From Theocolax elegans (taxonomy: Eukaryota > Arthropoda > Insecta > Hymenoptera > Cerocephalidae): 64,000 bases of DNA. Where the stretch lies: contig CM047431.1 in assembly GCA_026168455.1 (NCBI GenBank), positions 607,783-671,782 of the forward strand, written 5' to 3'. Within the stretch, counting starts at the first letter, position 1. Every line of letters begins with the position of its first letter. The position numbers and the translations under genes are program-made. Positions 1 through 11,564 of the stretch are shown here, in pieces. The notes beneath the pieces are model-generated. The model did not search any database. It was not told where the DNA came from and saw only the letters and a program-made list of their open reading frames with translations.

Positions 1-120
1 TAATCTATTTATATATTAGGTAGTTTATGTTATTATGTATTATGGTACTTAAAGTATTTATGGTATTTATGTTATTTATATTATTTTATTACTATTTATT
101 ATTATTTTTATTATTATCTA

Positions 121-385
121 CTGGAACGCACATTACGAAATTAAAAAAAGAATTAATTTCTTCCTGTAGATGATGTCCAGGTCCCTTATGTTACCTCCAG
201 ATCATCGCAACATCATCTATTGGAACGCACATTACGAAATTTAAAAAAAAATTAATTTCTTCCTGTAGATGATATTCAGGTCCCTTATGTTGCCTCCAGA
301 TCATCGCGACATCATCTACTGGAACAAACATTACGAAATTAAAAAAAAATATTCCCTTCCTGTTGATGATATCCAGTCCTTCATG
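121..385. repeat. Satellite A (~98 bp monomer), short array 1
   Basis: About three imperfect monomers of a family that recurs at 955-2175 and 3808-5290. Each monomer holds the phrase CTTCCTGTAGATGATGTCC, then ACCTCCAGGTCATCG, then CATCATCTACTGGAA, and ends in an A-rich stretch before the next CTTCCTGTAG. The first and third phrases are near-inverse complements, so each monomer is a dyad. The short reading frames crossing it are by-products of the repeat. Confidence 0.9.
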
Positions 386-796
386 TTACCTTTAGTTATA
401 ACTCATCGATATAAGCAAATAAATAATCGAGATAAATAATCGAGGTTTTTTTATAAAAAAATTAAGCATTATTTCTAATTAATCCGTGTGGTTTCGCGAT
501 ACTTTCATTAAAAAAAATTCATTTTTTCGAAAATTCAAGAGAGATAAGAAGAGTTAAAAAATAAAAAGTCTGCCTGTACGGACATACGAACGTACGCTCA
601 GACTTAAACTTTTAAACCATTAAAAAATTACTTAAATACCTATAAAAAATTCAAACACTAAGTCAAATTATTCCTTTGGGTGCCGCGATCATATTGAATT
701 AAAAAAAATTAATTCTTATAACTATTTAAAATATATAACATAATTTATACTTAAATCGTCATTTAGACAGTATAAAATTTTAATATAATGTGGATG
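386..796. repeat. Conserved satellite-A tail, copy 1
   Basis: Non-tandem sequence immediately following a satellite-A array. It matches 2176-2631 and 5291-5741 in the same order and orientation. Landmarks shared by all three are TAATCCGTGTGG, a short (TACGGACG)n minisatellite, TTTGGGTGCCGCGATC, and a common end at AATATAATGTGGAT, after which the three copies diverge. The shared end point suggests the boundary of a mobile or amplified unit. No coding potential seen. Confidence 0.8.
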
Positions 797-954
797 GATG
801 TGGATGTGGATAATATCATTTAATATCTACTTAATGAACTGTATTTTTCTGAATTTCTGAGAATTGATCTACTACGTACATCCTACATTCTAGTAACGTT
901 GTTAATATCTCTTAGTTTATTAACAAAATTATCATAAATTTATAATAATACTAT

Positions 955-2175
955 ATATATTGGAAGGTCCATTACGAAATTAAAAAAAATCATTTCTTTC
1001 TGGAGATGATTTCCAGGTCCCTAATGTTACCTCAAGGTTAACGGGGCAACATTTACTGAAAGGCCTATTACGGAATCAAAAAAAAATATTTTCTTCTTGT
1101 AGTAGATATCCAGGTCCCTAATGTTACCTCCAGGTCATCGGGACATAATCTACTGGAAGGTTCATTATAAAAATAAAAAAACAATTTTCTTCCTGTAGAT
1201 GATGTCCAGGTCCCTAATGTTACCTCCAGGTTAACGGGATAACATCTACTGGAAAGCCTATTACGAAACCAAAAAAAAATTTTTCCTGAAGATGATATCC
1301 AGGTCACTAATGTTACCTCCAGGTTAACGAGGCAACATTTACTGAAAGGCCTATTACGGAATCAAAAAAAAATATTTTCTGCCTGTAGTGGATGTCCAGG
1401 TCCATAATGTTACCTACAGGTCATCGGGACATCATCTACTGGAAGGTTCATTATAAAAATAAAAAAAAATTTTCTTCCTGTAGATGATGTCCAGGTCCCT
1501 AATGTTACCTCCAGGTTAACGGGATAACATCTACTGGAAAGCCTATTACGAAACCAAAAAAAAAATTTTTCCTAGATAGTAGATGATGTTCAGGTCCCTT
1601 ATGTTACCTCTAGATCATCGCGGCATCATCTACTGGAACGCACATTACGAAATTTAAAAAAAATTTTCTTCCTGTAGAAAATGTCCAGGTCCCTACTGTT
1701 ACCTCCAGGTCGACGGGGCATAATCTACTGGCAGGCATATTACGAAATCAAAAAAAAAAATTTTTCTTCCTGTAGGAGATATGTAGGTCAGTAATGTTAC
1801 CTCCAGGTCAACAGGGCATCTTCTACTGAAAGACCTATTACGAAATAAAAAAAAAATTTTTCTTCCTGTAGATGACGTGCATGTCACTAATTTTACCTCC
1901 AGGTCATCGGGGCAACATCTACTGGAAGGCATATTACGAAATTAAAAAACAAAATTTTTCTTCCAGTAGAAGATTTCTAGGTCCGTAATGTTACCTCCAG
2001 GTCATCAGGGCAACTCCTACTGTGAGACTTATTACGATATCAAAAAAAAAAAAATTTCTTCCTGTAGAAGATGTCCAGGTCCCTACTGTTACCTCCAGGT
2101 CGACGGGGCATCATCTACTGGAGCCCATATTACGAAATTAAAAAAAAATATTCCCTTCCTGTTGATGATGTCCAG
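955..2175. repeat. Satellite A, array 2
   Basis: About twelve degenerate monomers of roughly 95-105 bp, with the same dyad phrases and A-rich linkers as the first array. Monomers vary in their linker (AAATTAAAAAA, AAACCAAAAAA or AAATAAAAAAA) and in the middle (CCCTAATGTTACC or CAGTAATGTTACC). It leads straight into the second tail copy. Confidence 0.9.
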
Positions 2176-2631
2176 TCCTTAATGTTAACTTCAGTTGTAA
2201 CTGATCGAGATAAACAAATAAATAATCATTTTAAATAATCGAGGTTAAACCATTTAAAAAAGTAATTAATCACCTATAAAAAAGTTAAACACTATTACTA
2301 ATTAATCCGTGTGATTCCGCGATCACTTTCATTAAATAAAATTCATTTTTTCGAAAATCCAAGAGAGATATAAGAAGAGTTAAAAAATAAAAAGTCTGCC
2401 TGTACGGACGTACGGACGTACGTACGTACGCTCAGAATTAAACTTTAAAACCATTAAAAAATTAATTAAATACCTATAAAAAAGTCAAACACTATGTCTA
2501 ATTATTCCTTTGGGTGCCGCGATCCTATTGAATAAAAAAAAATTAATTTTTACAAACTATTTAAAAAAATATAACATAATTTATACTTAAATCGTCATTT
2601 TGACAGTATAAAATTTTAATATAATGTGGAT
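2176..2631. repeat. Conserved satellite-A tail, copy 2
   Basis: Second copy of the ~450-bp tail, ending in the same AATATAATGTGGAT boundary. The internal 8-bp TACGGACG minisatellite is longer here than in copy 1 and shorter than in copy 3. Confidence 0.8.
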
Positions 2632-3807
2632 ATGTATGATCAATATTTAATTATTTGGTTGATTTTTTTTAAATATATATACTACATATATTAAAATTTG
2701 TATAAGATGTATTGTAGAAATATTTTATATACGCGTATACGTTCATTTCTTTTTCAGTATTCAATTGTTTTGAGACGACTTTTTAATTTAAGGCTATTCT
2801 AATTATTTCGTTCGTCCAATAGGTGGCGTGTATAAAATTTGCTATTTTTCCTGTTCTTCTCGCAAATGCTCAAAAATGTGTATTATGCGAAAATGTATTT
2901 TCCGTTCAGCGTATTTCAATGATAGCGATTGAAACAATATTTAAGTTAGTGACTAATAAGTGTAATGAATAAATATATGCGAGTGAATAAAAATTGCGAT
3001 CAACTGCGTAAGAATAGTATATAATTAAATCTCCAAATATTAAATGCTTCTGTAGTACTTAATTGACAAATGGAATTCCCCCAATATATACATTCTATTT
3101 CGAATTAATTAAAAACAAAATATAATTCATTTTTACTTCCTTACATTCGCATTTAAAAAATACCAGATTGAATAATAAAATTTGCTGACTTATATAATAA
3201 AAATTACTATATTGAATATCAAAAATTACGATATTGGATATTAAAAGATAGTATATCTAAATTTTACTATATAACATAGCAAAAATTATTATATTGCTGA
3301 GATGTCACACTTTTCCTATACAATATAGTAATTTTTAATATAGATTATTTTATATAGATTTTTTGTAATATAGTTTATAATATTTTACTAAGTGTATAAA
3401 AAGTGCTATTACCAAATTACCAATAACACACAAATTAATAAGTACTGCTAAATAAATAAATAAATTATTTGCAAAGGATGTATACATATCACATGACAAT
3501 AAAAATCAATAATAATTCCTTTATGAAAATTGCTATTGCAATAATAATTTAACTCTATTTCATACAAAAGTAATTATTTTTATATTTTTATAGATAATTT
3601 CTATTTTTTTAATATTATCATTTTAATTCATCGTATAATAATAATAAACATTAATTATTATACATATGATAATAATTCTATATGGGTACATTTTAATAAA
3701 TAATAATTGAATGTAGTTAAATAATAAAATATTTTTTAGGTTCATTTAATATTATCTATTATAAAATAATTTTTCATCGAGCGATCGTGAGCGAGGGAGG
3801 ATTTTAG
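2632..3807. other. AT-rich spacer, nothing recognised
   Basis: No gene, tRNA-like sequence or strong repeat seen. Around 3150-3350 there are loosely repeated AT-rich phrases containing AAAATTACTATATTG with weak inverted partners. Confidence 0.5.
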
Positions 3808-5290
3808 CTAGGTCATCCAGGTCATCGCAGCATCATCTACTTGATAGCTTATATAAAATTAAAAAAAAATTAATTTCTTCCTGTAGATGATGTCCAGGTC
3901 CTTACTGTTACCCCCACGTCGACGGTGCATCATCTACTGGAAGGCCTATTACGAAACCAAAAAAAAAAAATTTTCTTCCTGTGGAAGATGTCTAGGTCGG
4001 TAATGTTACCTCCAGGTCAACAGGGCATCATCTACTGGAAGGTTCATTATAAAAATAAAAAAACAATTTTCTTCCTGTAGAAGATGTTTAGGTCCCTACT
4101 GTTACCCATAGGTCGACGGGGCATCATCTACTGGAAGGGCTATTACGAAACCAAAAAAAAAAAATTTTCTTCCTGTAGAAGATGTCGAGGTCAGTAATGT
4201 TACCACCAGGTCATCGGGGCAACATGTAGAGAAAGACTTATTACGAAATAAAAGAAAAAATTTTCTTCCTGTAGAAGATGGCCAGGTCGGTAATGTTACC
4301 TCCAGGTCATCGGGGAAATATCAACTGAAAGACCTATTACGTAAAAAAAAAAAAAAAATTTTTCTTCATGTAGAAGATGTCTAGGTCCCTACTGTTACCC
4401 ATAGGTCGACGGGGCATCATCTACTGGAAGGCATATTACGAAACCAAAAAAAAAAAAATTTTTCTTCCTGTAAAAGATGTCCAGGTCGGTAATGTTACCT
4501 CCAGGTCATTGGGGCAACATTTAGAGAAAGACTTATTACGGAATAAAAAAAAAAATTTTCTTCCTGTAGAAGATGGCCAGGTCGGTAATGTTACCTCCAG
4601 GTCATCGGGGAAATATCAACTGAAAGACCTATTACGTAAAAAAAAAAAAAATATTTTTCTTCATGTAGAAGATGTCTAGGTCCCTACTGTTACCCATAGG
4701 TCGACGGGGCATCATCTACTGGAAGGCATATTACGAAACCAAAAAAAAAAAAAATTTTCTTCCTGTAGAAGATGTCCAGGTCGGTAATGTTACCTCCAGG
4801 TCATCGGGGCAACATTTAGAGAAAGACTTATTACGAAATAAAAAAAAAATTTTCTTCCTGTAGAAGATGTCCAGGTCGGTAATGTTACCTCCAGGTCATC
4901 GGGGAAATATCTACAGAAAGACCTATTACGTAAAAAAAAAAAATTTTCTTCCTGTAGAAGATGTCTAGGTCCCTACTGTTACCTCCAGGTCGACGGGGCA
5001 TCATCTACTGGAAGGCATATTACGAAATAAAAAAAAAACCTTTTTCTTCCTGTAGAAGATGTCCAGGTCGATAATGTTACCTCCAGGTCATCGGGGAAAT
5101 ATCTACTGAAAGACCTATTACGTAAAAAAAAAAAAATTTTTTCTTCCTGTAGAAGATGTCTAGGTCCCTACTGTTACCTCCAGGTCGACGGGGCATCATC
5201 TACTGGAACCCATATTTCGAAATTAAAAAAAAAATATTCCCTTATATTTTAAATATTCCCATATATTTGTTGATGATGTCCAGTCCTTAA
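3808..5290. repeat. Satellite A, array 3, with a three-monomer higher-order repeat
   Basis: About fifteen monomers. Between about 4085 and 4965 they follow a three-step pattern: a monomer with GTCTAGGTCCCTACTG, then one with CAGGTCGGTAATG, then a GGCCAGGTCGGTAATG type. The GTCTAGGTCCCTACTG monomer returns at about 4085, 4380, 4675 and 4963, a period of about 295 bp. This is a local higher-order repeat in which trimers were amplified together. Confidence 0.85.
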
Positions 5291-5741
5291 TGTTATCTTC
5301 AGTTAAAACTAATCGACTATAAAAAATTAAAAAAAGTAAATAAAAAAGTAATTAAACACCCATAAAAAAGTTAAACACTATTTCTAATTAATCCGTGTGG
5401 TTCCGCGATCACTTTCATTAAAAAAAAATTCATTTTTTCGAAAATCCAAGAGAGTTATAAGAAGAGTTAAAAAATAAAAAGCCGCCTGTACGGATGTACG
5501 GACGTACGGACGTATGGACGTACGGACGTACGGACGTACGCTCAGACTTAAACTTTAAAACCAATAAAAAATTAATTAAATACCTATAAAAAAAGTCAAA
5601 CACTATGTCTAATTATTCCTTTGGGTGCCGCGATCATATTGAATTAAAAAAAATAAATTTTACAAACTATTTAAAAAAATATAACGTAATTTATACTTAA
5701 ATCGTCATTTTGACAGTATAAAATTTTAATATAATGTGGAT
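5291..5741. repeat. Conserved satellite-A tail, copy 3
   Basis: Third copy of the tail. It has the longest TACGGACG minisatellite of the three (about 5485-5535). It ends at the common AATATAATGTGGAT boundary. Confidence 0.8.
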
Positions 5742-5809
5742 TATATCCAATTTATTTTTCTCGTTAGTTATGGAGCCCACATATTCTTTTTTGATTATTG
5801 TAAACAAAT

Positions 5810-6190
5810 TCATTCCTTAAATAACCTTCTGTTTCTAACAAATACATCTTTGTTTTTTTTTTTTAAATATTGTTTTATATGAATATACATTATTTTTTGC
5901 TGACTTATATATCCATGCAATTTTGAAATTACATTAATATCAGTAACATTTAAATTTCATGTATATTATCGAATATCAAATTCCCCTAAATTAATAATTT
6001 TTGAAAAACTTTTTAAATGTAATTCATATTTCATATTACGACTACTAAAATTTGAATTTTCTTTTGCCATTATTGTTTCTAATAGAATTATTTTAAAAAA
6101 TCCAATAATTAATGTATTTAATTTTTAACTCATTGTATATCATATAGATATTTGGAGAAGTGTATGTTATAATACTTGATTAATATTTAT
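5810..6190 (+). repeat. Dispersed AT-rich repeat, partner of 17645-18006 (inverted)
   Basis: The sequence from the ATTCCTTAAATAACCTT phrase to ACTTGATTAATATTTAT reappears as its reverse complement at 17645-18006, with scattered substitutions and small indels. The family is unknown. At the other site it abuts Penelope-like direct repeats, so it may be an untranslated part of such an element. Confidence 0.65.
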
Positions 6191-6200
6191 TTTATATATT

Positions 6201-6409
6201 GTACCGGGGTACGGATTGAATACAAGGAACAAAAAAATCAACGAAGGTATCGGGGCGCGAACCCACGATCCCGGGAGCGCGAGGCAGAAGCCTCACCACT
6301 GCGCTACCATTCGCAATTATCCCGGCTAGTCGACTTGGTCCTATCGACGAATGTCGCCGATAATCCAGGGACCTAACCTGCGCCGACACTCGAAATCTGT
6401 ACCCGTTAT
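6201..6409 (-). mobile_element. tRNA-like, SINE-like unit with short terminal inverted repeats, copy 1
   Basis: On the minus strand, 6250-6314 reads like the 5' part of a tRNA: an A-box-like TGGTAGCGCAGTGG followed about 45 nt later by a B-box-like GGGTTCGCGCCCC, the internal promoter of RNA polymerase III. The whole ~208-bp unit is repeated at 6694-6901. Its outer ends are near-inverse complements (TACGGATT at the left, AATCTGTA at the right), which is unusual for a SINE. Confidence 0.7.
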
Positions 6410-6693
6410 ATCCCCCACCCAAACGCGACCTACGCCCTCGGGGAGCCGTTTGATCACTTCGATCATCTGGGCTAGAGAGGCGAAGGTTGTCCCTGCTCGA
6501 CCGGTGTCAAGAAGACCGTTTTCTGAGCACCGGGAGCCTTGTTAGGGATAGCCGTGCGTTTGCACCACCACGCTTGAGATCCCAGAAACTCAAGCTCCCC
6601 TACGTCTAGTGCCAACTTTGGAGGTGTACTGCATATACGTATACACACTGTGGAAGGGGAAACACAGGTTTTTCTCCTACAGTCGTACCATTC
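6410..6693. other. Spacer between the two tRNA-like units
   Basis: Relatively GC-rich sequence between the paired units. No reading frame of note and no second copy in the window. It may belong to a larger composite that begins and ends with the tRNA-like units. Confidence 0.4.
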
Positions 6694-6901
6694 GTAACGG
6701 TGTACGGATTGAATATAAGGAATAAAAAAATCAACGAAGGTATCGGGGCGCGAACCCACGATCCCGGGAGCGCGAGACAGAAGCCTCACCACTGCGCTAC
6801 CATTCGCAATTATCCCGGCTAGTCGACTTGGTCCTATCGACGAATGTCGCCGATAATCCAGGGACCTACCTACGCCGACACACAAAATCCGTACCCGTTA
6901 T
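6694..6901 (-). mobile_element. tRNA-like, SINE-like unit, copy 2
   Basis: Second copy, same orientation, differing from copy 1 at only a few positions. The A-box and B-box-like segments are intact (tRNA-like part 6743-6807). Terminal inverted repeats are clearer here: TAACGGTGTACGGATT on the left against the reverse complement of AATCCGTACCCGTTA on the right. Confidence 0.7.
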
Positions 6902-6913
6902 AATATATATTGT

Positions 6914-6944
6914 AACGGTAAGGTATTGTTTACCTTACCGTTAG
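6914..6944. repeat. Perfect hairpin beside a (TA)n tract
   Basis: A 13-bp perfect inverted repeat, TAACGGTAAGGTA and its complement, around a 5-nt loop. It directly follows a TA-rich tract. The first arm resembles the start of the gypsy LTR at 11565 (TATAACGGTAAG), so this may be a relic LTR terminus. Confidence 0.6.
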
Positions 6945-7410
6945 ACAAATTCGTGCAACACGAGCAAACAGTATCGTAACGTATCGTATCGTAATGTTTG
7001 CATCGGTTCGGGCCGGCAAGATTCGGTTCGGCTTGGTTGATCGTGGTTACGCGGGCGAAAGATTCGCGCGCGCTCGGGTGAGATGTAGCCGCCTTGATAC
7101 ACGACAGGTCTTGTCCCCCCGCGTCCCGTGTTTTAACTTCGTCATGATTGTTTTGCCGTGGTGTTCGTGGGTGAATGTTAAGTGCAGGCCGATCCTGCAT
7201 TCGCGGTGTGAGTTTCGCGGAAGGAAACCAACCTGCAGACACGCAATCTCAGCGCACATCAGGGTTACAATTAAGGGTTTTTCTGTCGTCTATTATCTAA
7301 TGTAAATGAGGTCATACTATGTGAGTGCAACAAAGAAAAAATACCTCTATCTGGCAACACTGGCGCACATGCGACCGAATAACCCGTCCTATACCGCAAC
7401 GTGAGCAAGA
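6945..7410. other. GC-richer spacer, nothing firmly recognised
   Basis: No convincing gene. Base composition is richer in G+C than its surroundings and resembles LTR interiors in this window, so a relic LTR is possible. A (GA)n run follows at 7411-7430. Confidence 0.35.
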
Positions 7411-7744
7411 GAGAGAGAGAGAGAGAAATTGATTGAATTATTTATTAGGCCATTATGGGGTAGAAACCCCATAAGCACCATAAGCGAACAAATACAAAGT
7501 GTAATTCATTAAAACTAAATAACAAAAAAAATTCAGTGATGAAAAAAGATAAAAACAGAACAGAATAAAAATATAATATATGTACAATTCAATAAATTAG
7601 TAAATTAAAACTTAAAAATAAATAACGAAGTATATACCGTTCGCAAGATAAAAGCAAGATAAAAGTTTACATAAAATATATAATAAGTAAATAAATAATA
7701 AAAATTACAAATACAAAGCTGCACAAGCTGAATAAATATCGACG

Positions 7745-10700
7745 CTACACATTAACATTTACAATAGCAATAAAAATAACAGTAGCAATAACAAGCCTGA
7801 CTAGACATCTTCCTCCAGGTGAGGGATGGACCGCATATATATACATACCCTCGTTCGTGACCCGCGAAGACCAGGTTGCCTGGTCGAGCCCAAACAAATA
7901 ATTAAACAGAGTGATCTTGAATTTATCTAAAAATGAAGGATTGAAGGTGAGTGAAGGAAAATGATTTAAGATGCGAGTGGAGGTAATGACAAATGATCTG
8001 TTTAAAGCTTCAGTGCGTGGAGGAAGATACATGAGTAACCTAGGTGGATGGCGAGAGGAGGAACGAGGAATATGGCCAGAGGTATTGAGTTGGGTGAAAT
8101 GATCTGCCAGGTATGATGGTGACTTATGAGCAATGATGTTAAACGCCAGGGAACCAATGAGATATGAGCATCTGGACTCAACCGACAACCACTTCAAACC
8201 CAGTCTATACGGGGTTGCATGGTCACGTCTCGCTATATTGCCCCATACAAATCTCACGCAGGCATTTAATAACCTCTGCAGTTTCAGGTTTCTAGTCTGG
8301 TCCACATCATTGTAGACCGCACACGCATAGTCAAAGTGGAGAAAAATGAGTGCTTCCACTAGATTCTTACGGAGCTTCATTGAAAGTGCCTTATTATAAT
8401 AGCGTAGTGAGTGCAAAACTCCATGAACACGCCTAGAGATTGTCATGACTTGTTTTGACCAGTCGAGGGTGGGTGTAATCAATAAGCCCAACGATTTTAC
8501 CACATTTTCATAATCTAGAAGGTTATCACACAATTTAACTCTCGGAGCAGTGTTCAGGTTAATACGAGATATATAATCCTGTTAATCGAGATATATAAGC
8601 CTGACTACCCAGGATCATAACCTTCGTCTTTTTTACATTCAGTGAAAGGCCGCTTTCCAATGCCCACTTAGCGCGTTCGCATCGTAAGATACGCGTTGAA
8701 CACCACTGTTAATATCGGCTGGAAAAAACGAATGATAGACCTGGGCGTCATCGGCAAATAACATTTAGTTACTATATTTGAGAACCTTAGGTAAGTCGTT
8801 AATGAAGACGGAAAATAAGACCGGACCTAGAACACTGCCCTGAGGCACACCTGCATTCACCTCGAGCCAGTCAGACAGCATGCCAACCTCCTCCACAACG
8901 GCTTGTGTAGGACCCACAAGATAACTGTAGAACCAGTTGAGTACAGTATCTGAGCGACCGATGTCGTCCAACTTTCGGATGAGAAGATCATGAGGAACTG
9001 TGTCAAAGGCCTTGGAGAAATCGAATAAGACTAAGATCGTAATCATTCTGGAGTCGATAGCTCTTCTTACGTCATCCAATACCCCCAGAAGAGCTGATTG
9101 AGTACTGTGACCCCTTCTAAAACCCGCTTGTCTGGCCGATGATAAATTATTAAATTCATGATACTCAATCAGCTGATCGTGCACCTTTCCAACACCTTTG
9201 ACATCTCGCAGAGTTTGGCAATCGGTCTTGTGTCAGAACACGTCACCATTCTGCTCGATTTCTCCAACGGGAACAGTATAACCCTCTTCCAGCATTCGGG
9301 GAACCATCCAGTTGAGAGCATACCATTAAAGAGTTCTGTTAACGGTGGATTAATTTGAGGTTCTAACAGTTTTAGCATTCTGATTGAAATATCATCAACA
9401 CCCGATGCCTTGGAAGAAGCTCTAACTATTACCCGCTGCACTTTTTTGGCTGACACCGGTAGGAAAGCGAAAGAGGGAGATGAGGGGAGATGACATAAAT
9501 TAGATAGGATAGATGCAAAAGAATGAATAGTGAGTGGTGAGGTGTGGTAAGATATGAATGCGTAATGAATGTTGAGTTGATGAGCTGAGAAATGTTTTAA
9601 TGGCGATGAATTTAGTTTTGAGCCAAGACCCATGTTTCTGAGGAATTTCCAAGATTCAGCAGGAATCTTCTCGTTATTAAGCTTTGATTGCAAATAATGA
9701 AATTTGCTAGAATTAATGGTGTTTTTAACCTGATTCCTCAGTACTTTGTAGGCATTATAGTCTATGGGAGAGCTCGAACTGCGAAACAGCCTGAAAGCAG
9801 CATTTCTGGCTTTAATGCCAGATCTAATCTCCTGCGTAACACAAGCCTTATGCTTATTTCTCACTGCGATAAGTTTAGCTGGAACAATGACATTAAATGT
9901 TGAGATAAGAGAGCAGCACAAAAGAGATAGTGAGGATGAGAGTGTGTCAAAATAATTAGATGATAATGAATCCATGCAAATGAGCTGGTCAGGCCAAGCA
10001 GGTAAAAGTGAATCAGCGACGGGTGGAGATGCTGGCAATGGAAAAATGCGTTGATTTGTCCATAAATGAGGTGAAAGTGGTAGCAAGGTGATGTAGGTTG
10101 ATCTTCTCCCTGTCTCTTTTCCAGAATTTTTTGACACCCGCCTGCGGGTTATTGATCTTTAGGGAGTTGCTAATAGCATCATGAGCCGCCGCGAAGGGTG
10201 CACTAGACGAGGAGAGGTCACACCATCCGGAAAACGGATCCTTACCAAACTCTAGGATATAATTTCTACTATAAAATCATGCAGAAAGCCGGAGTTTTAG
10301 TATCCAATGCCCATTTTTACGATAGATATAAGCAAATAATGAAAAATCTCGCCGAAAAAACCGTTGAGTTTGAAGGCTTATAACTCAGAAACAATTAAAG
10401 ATGTACGTATAAACTAAATTTTAAAAGAAAGCTGAGATCGAGTAGATTCGAATAAAAAAAAGGAAGCTCAAATATTTTAATATGGTCAGAAGATATGGGA
10501 AAAATAAGAATTAGACGAAATTTTGGGCTAAAAAAATCATTAAATTGTAACTTTAAATTTTCGATAAAATTTTGGCTAATTCTTATTTCTCCCATAACTT
10601 TTGACAATATTAAAATACTTAAGCTTCCTTTTTTTAAAACGAATCTACTCGATCTCAGCTTTCTTTTAAAATTTAGTTTATACGTACATCTTTGATTGTT

Positions 10701-11034
10701 TCTGAGTTATAAGCGTTCAAACTCAACAGTTTTTTCGGCGAGATTTTTCATTATTTGCTTATATCTATCGTAAAAATGGGCATTCGACACTAAATCTCCG
10801 GCTTTCTGCATGATTTTATACTAGAAATTATATCTTTGAGTTTGGTAAGGATCCGTTTTCCAGAGGGTGTGACCTCTCCTTGTTAGTATAAACAAATTCA
10901 GGTACTGAATACTTACCTACACGATCCAACCGATAAAGAGTATAACCAGGTAAATTGAGAACTTCGAAAGAGTCGCTTTCGGTAAGAAAGATTTCAATAA
11001 CAGCAATGACGTCGTGGGATTCTGGAAGAACCAA
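7745..11034 (-). pseudogene. LINE ORF2: endonuclease fragment, reverse transcriptase and C-terminal domain, broken
   Basis: ORF2 of a LINE copies its RNA at a nick made by its own endonuclease. Visible pieces in coding order are: 11034-10880, an endonuclease start with DVIAVIEIFLTE and a PGYTLYRLDR motif; 10209-9169, a linker with RT blocks (GVDDISIRMLK, DTRPIAKLCEMSKVLER); 9184-8765, RT palm with FDFSKAFDTVPHDLL and GVPQGSVLGPVLF; then an in-frame stop and FADDAQVYHSF near 8740; 8533-7745, thumb and C-terminal region. Most endonuclease residues, including later catalytic motifs, are missing where a palindromic MITE sits. Frames change at least three times. The exact clade (CR1, L2, Kiri or Jockey) is not resolved by eye. 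Confidence 0.85.
10208..10880. mobile_element. Palindromic MITE / fold-back inserted in the LINE endonuclease region
   Basis: The two halves are inverse complements over roughly 300 bp each, meeting near 10540. Outer ends are GGAGAGGTCACACC on the left and its complement GGTGTGACCTCTCC on the right. Both contain AAAACGGATCCTTACCAAACTC, in opposite senses. No coding capacity. No clear target duplication seen at the ends. Confidence 0.8.
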
Positions 11035-11136
11035 TGCTTTGATTGATGAAAAATGAGTCTTTAAGCGGTTTATATTAGTATGAAAAATGGAAAATGAATT
11101 AGATGAATTAATGTTTTTGACCTGACTAGTCCTGTC

Positions 11137-11541
11137 TCATGTGGTACGAGTTGAGAGAGGAAGGATATTGTCAATGTCATCCTCAGAAGTTACGCGTATA
11201 AGAGGACCATCCCTCATCTTTCGCATAAATACATTTAAATTGATTACGGTGGGCCTCGCGTAGCCTAACTCTTTACACTTGCGGATCGCTACTTGCCAGA
11301 GATTGAAAACAGTCTTAGGCCATAGCGGCCGAATGAATAGCGAGCTATCACCTCCCTCTCCAAAAATTTTTAATGCCGACTGCCTCTTTAATAAATACAC
11401 CTTATCGACGACCGCGTCTCTGGCTGTAGCCGACGATAAACGGAATACAATTCCTCGGTTGCGCGGTTGTATCAGTATTTCGCCCTCCGCTATGAGCTTT
11501 GTTAGCCGCGATAATAAAATAAACATCCGCGCGGCAGGCAA
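11137..11541 (-). pseudogene. LINE ORF1 C-terminal fragment
   Basis: A 134-codon frame upstream of the endonuclease start and on the same strand, the position of ORF1 in CR1/Jockey-like LINEs. It has no ATG at its 5' limit and stays open until it runs into the (TA)n/LTR junction at about 11545, so the N-terminus is missing. No zinc knuckle or RRM motif is unmistakable by eye. The assignment rests on position and on the charged, RNA-binding-like composition. Confidence 0.5.
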
Positions 11542-11544
11542 ACT

Positions 11545-11564
11545 GTTACAATATATATATATAT
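11545..11564. repeat. (TA)n tract joining two LTR-like termini
   Basis: CTGTTACA, a typical 3' LTR terminus here, is followed by a run of AT dinucleotides and then TATAACGGTAAG, the start of the next LTR. Similar TA tracts flank LTR ends at 15694-15712, 39301-39319, 40363 and 48647. Confidence 0.6.

Larger units (their letters stand above)
7440..11550 (-). mobile_element. Degraded non-LTR retrotransposon (CR1/Jockey-like LINE)
   Basis: The element reads on the minus strand: ORF1 remnant (11541-11137), endonuclease N-terminus, a MITE insertion, an EN-RT linker, reverse transcriptase and a C-terminal region, then a 3' UTR ending near 7440 beside a (GA)n tract. Family features are a FADD catalytic box, FDFSKAFDTVPH and GVPQGSVLGP motifs. 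Several stops and frameshifts and loss of most of the endonuclease make it non-functional. Two 3' ends of related elements lie at 19811-20545 and 20548-21000. Confidence 0.85.

Noticed and set aside
955..2175. Hammerhead core in satellite A on the minus strand (CTGATGACC...)
   Set aside because: A CTGATGA-like string occurs, but no GAAA follows a stem II at the required distance in the monomer consensus.
1068..5000. Several 60-100-codon frames in satellite A as genes
   Set aside because: They repeat with the satellite period, consist of its translation in arbitrary frames and have no independent features.
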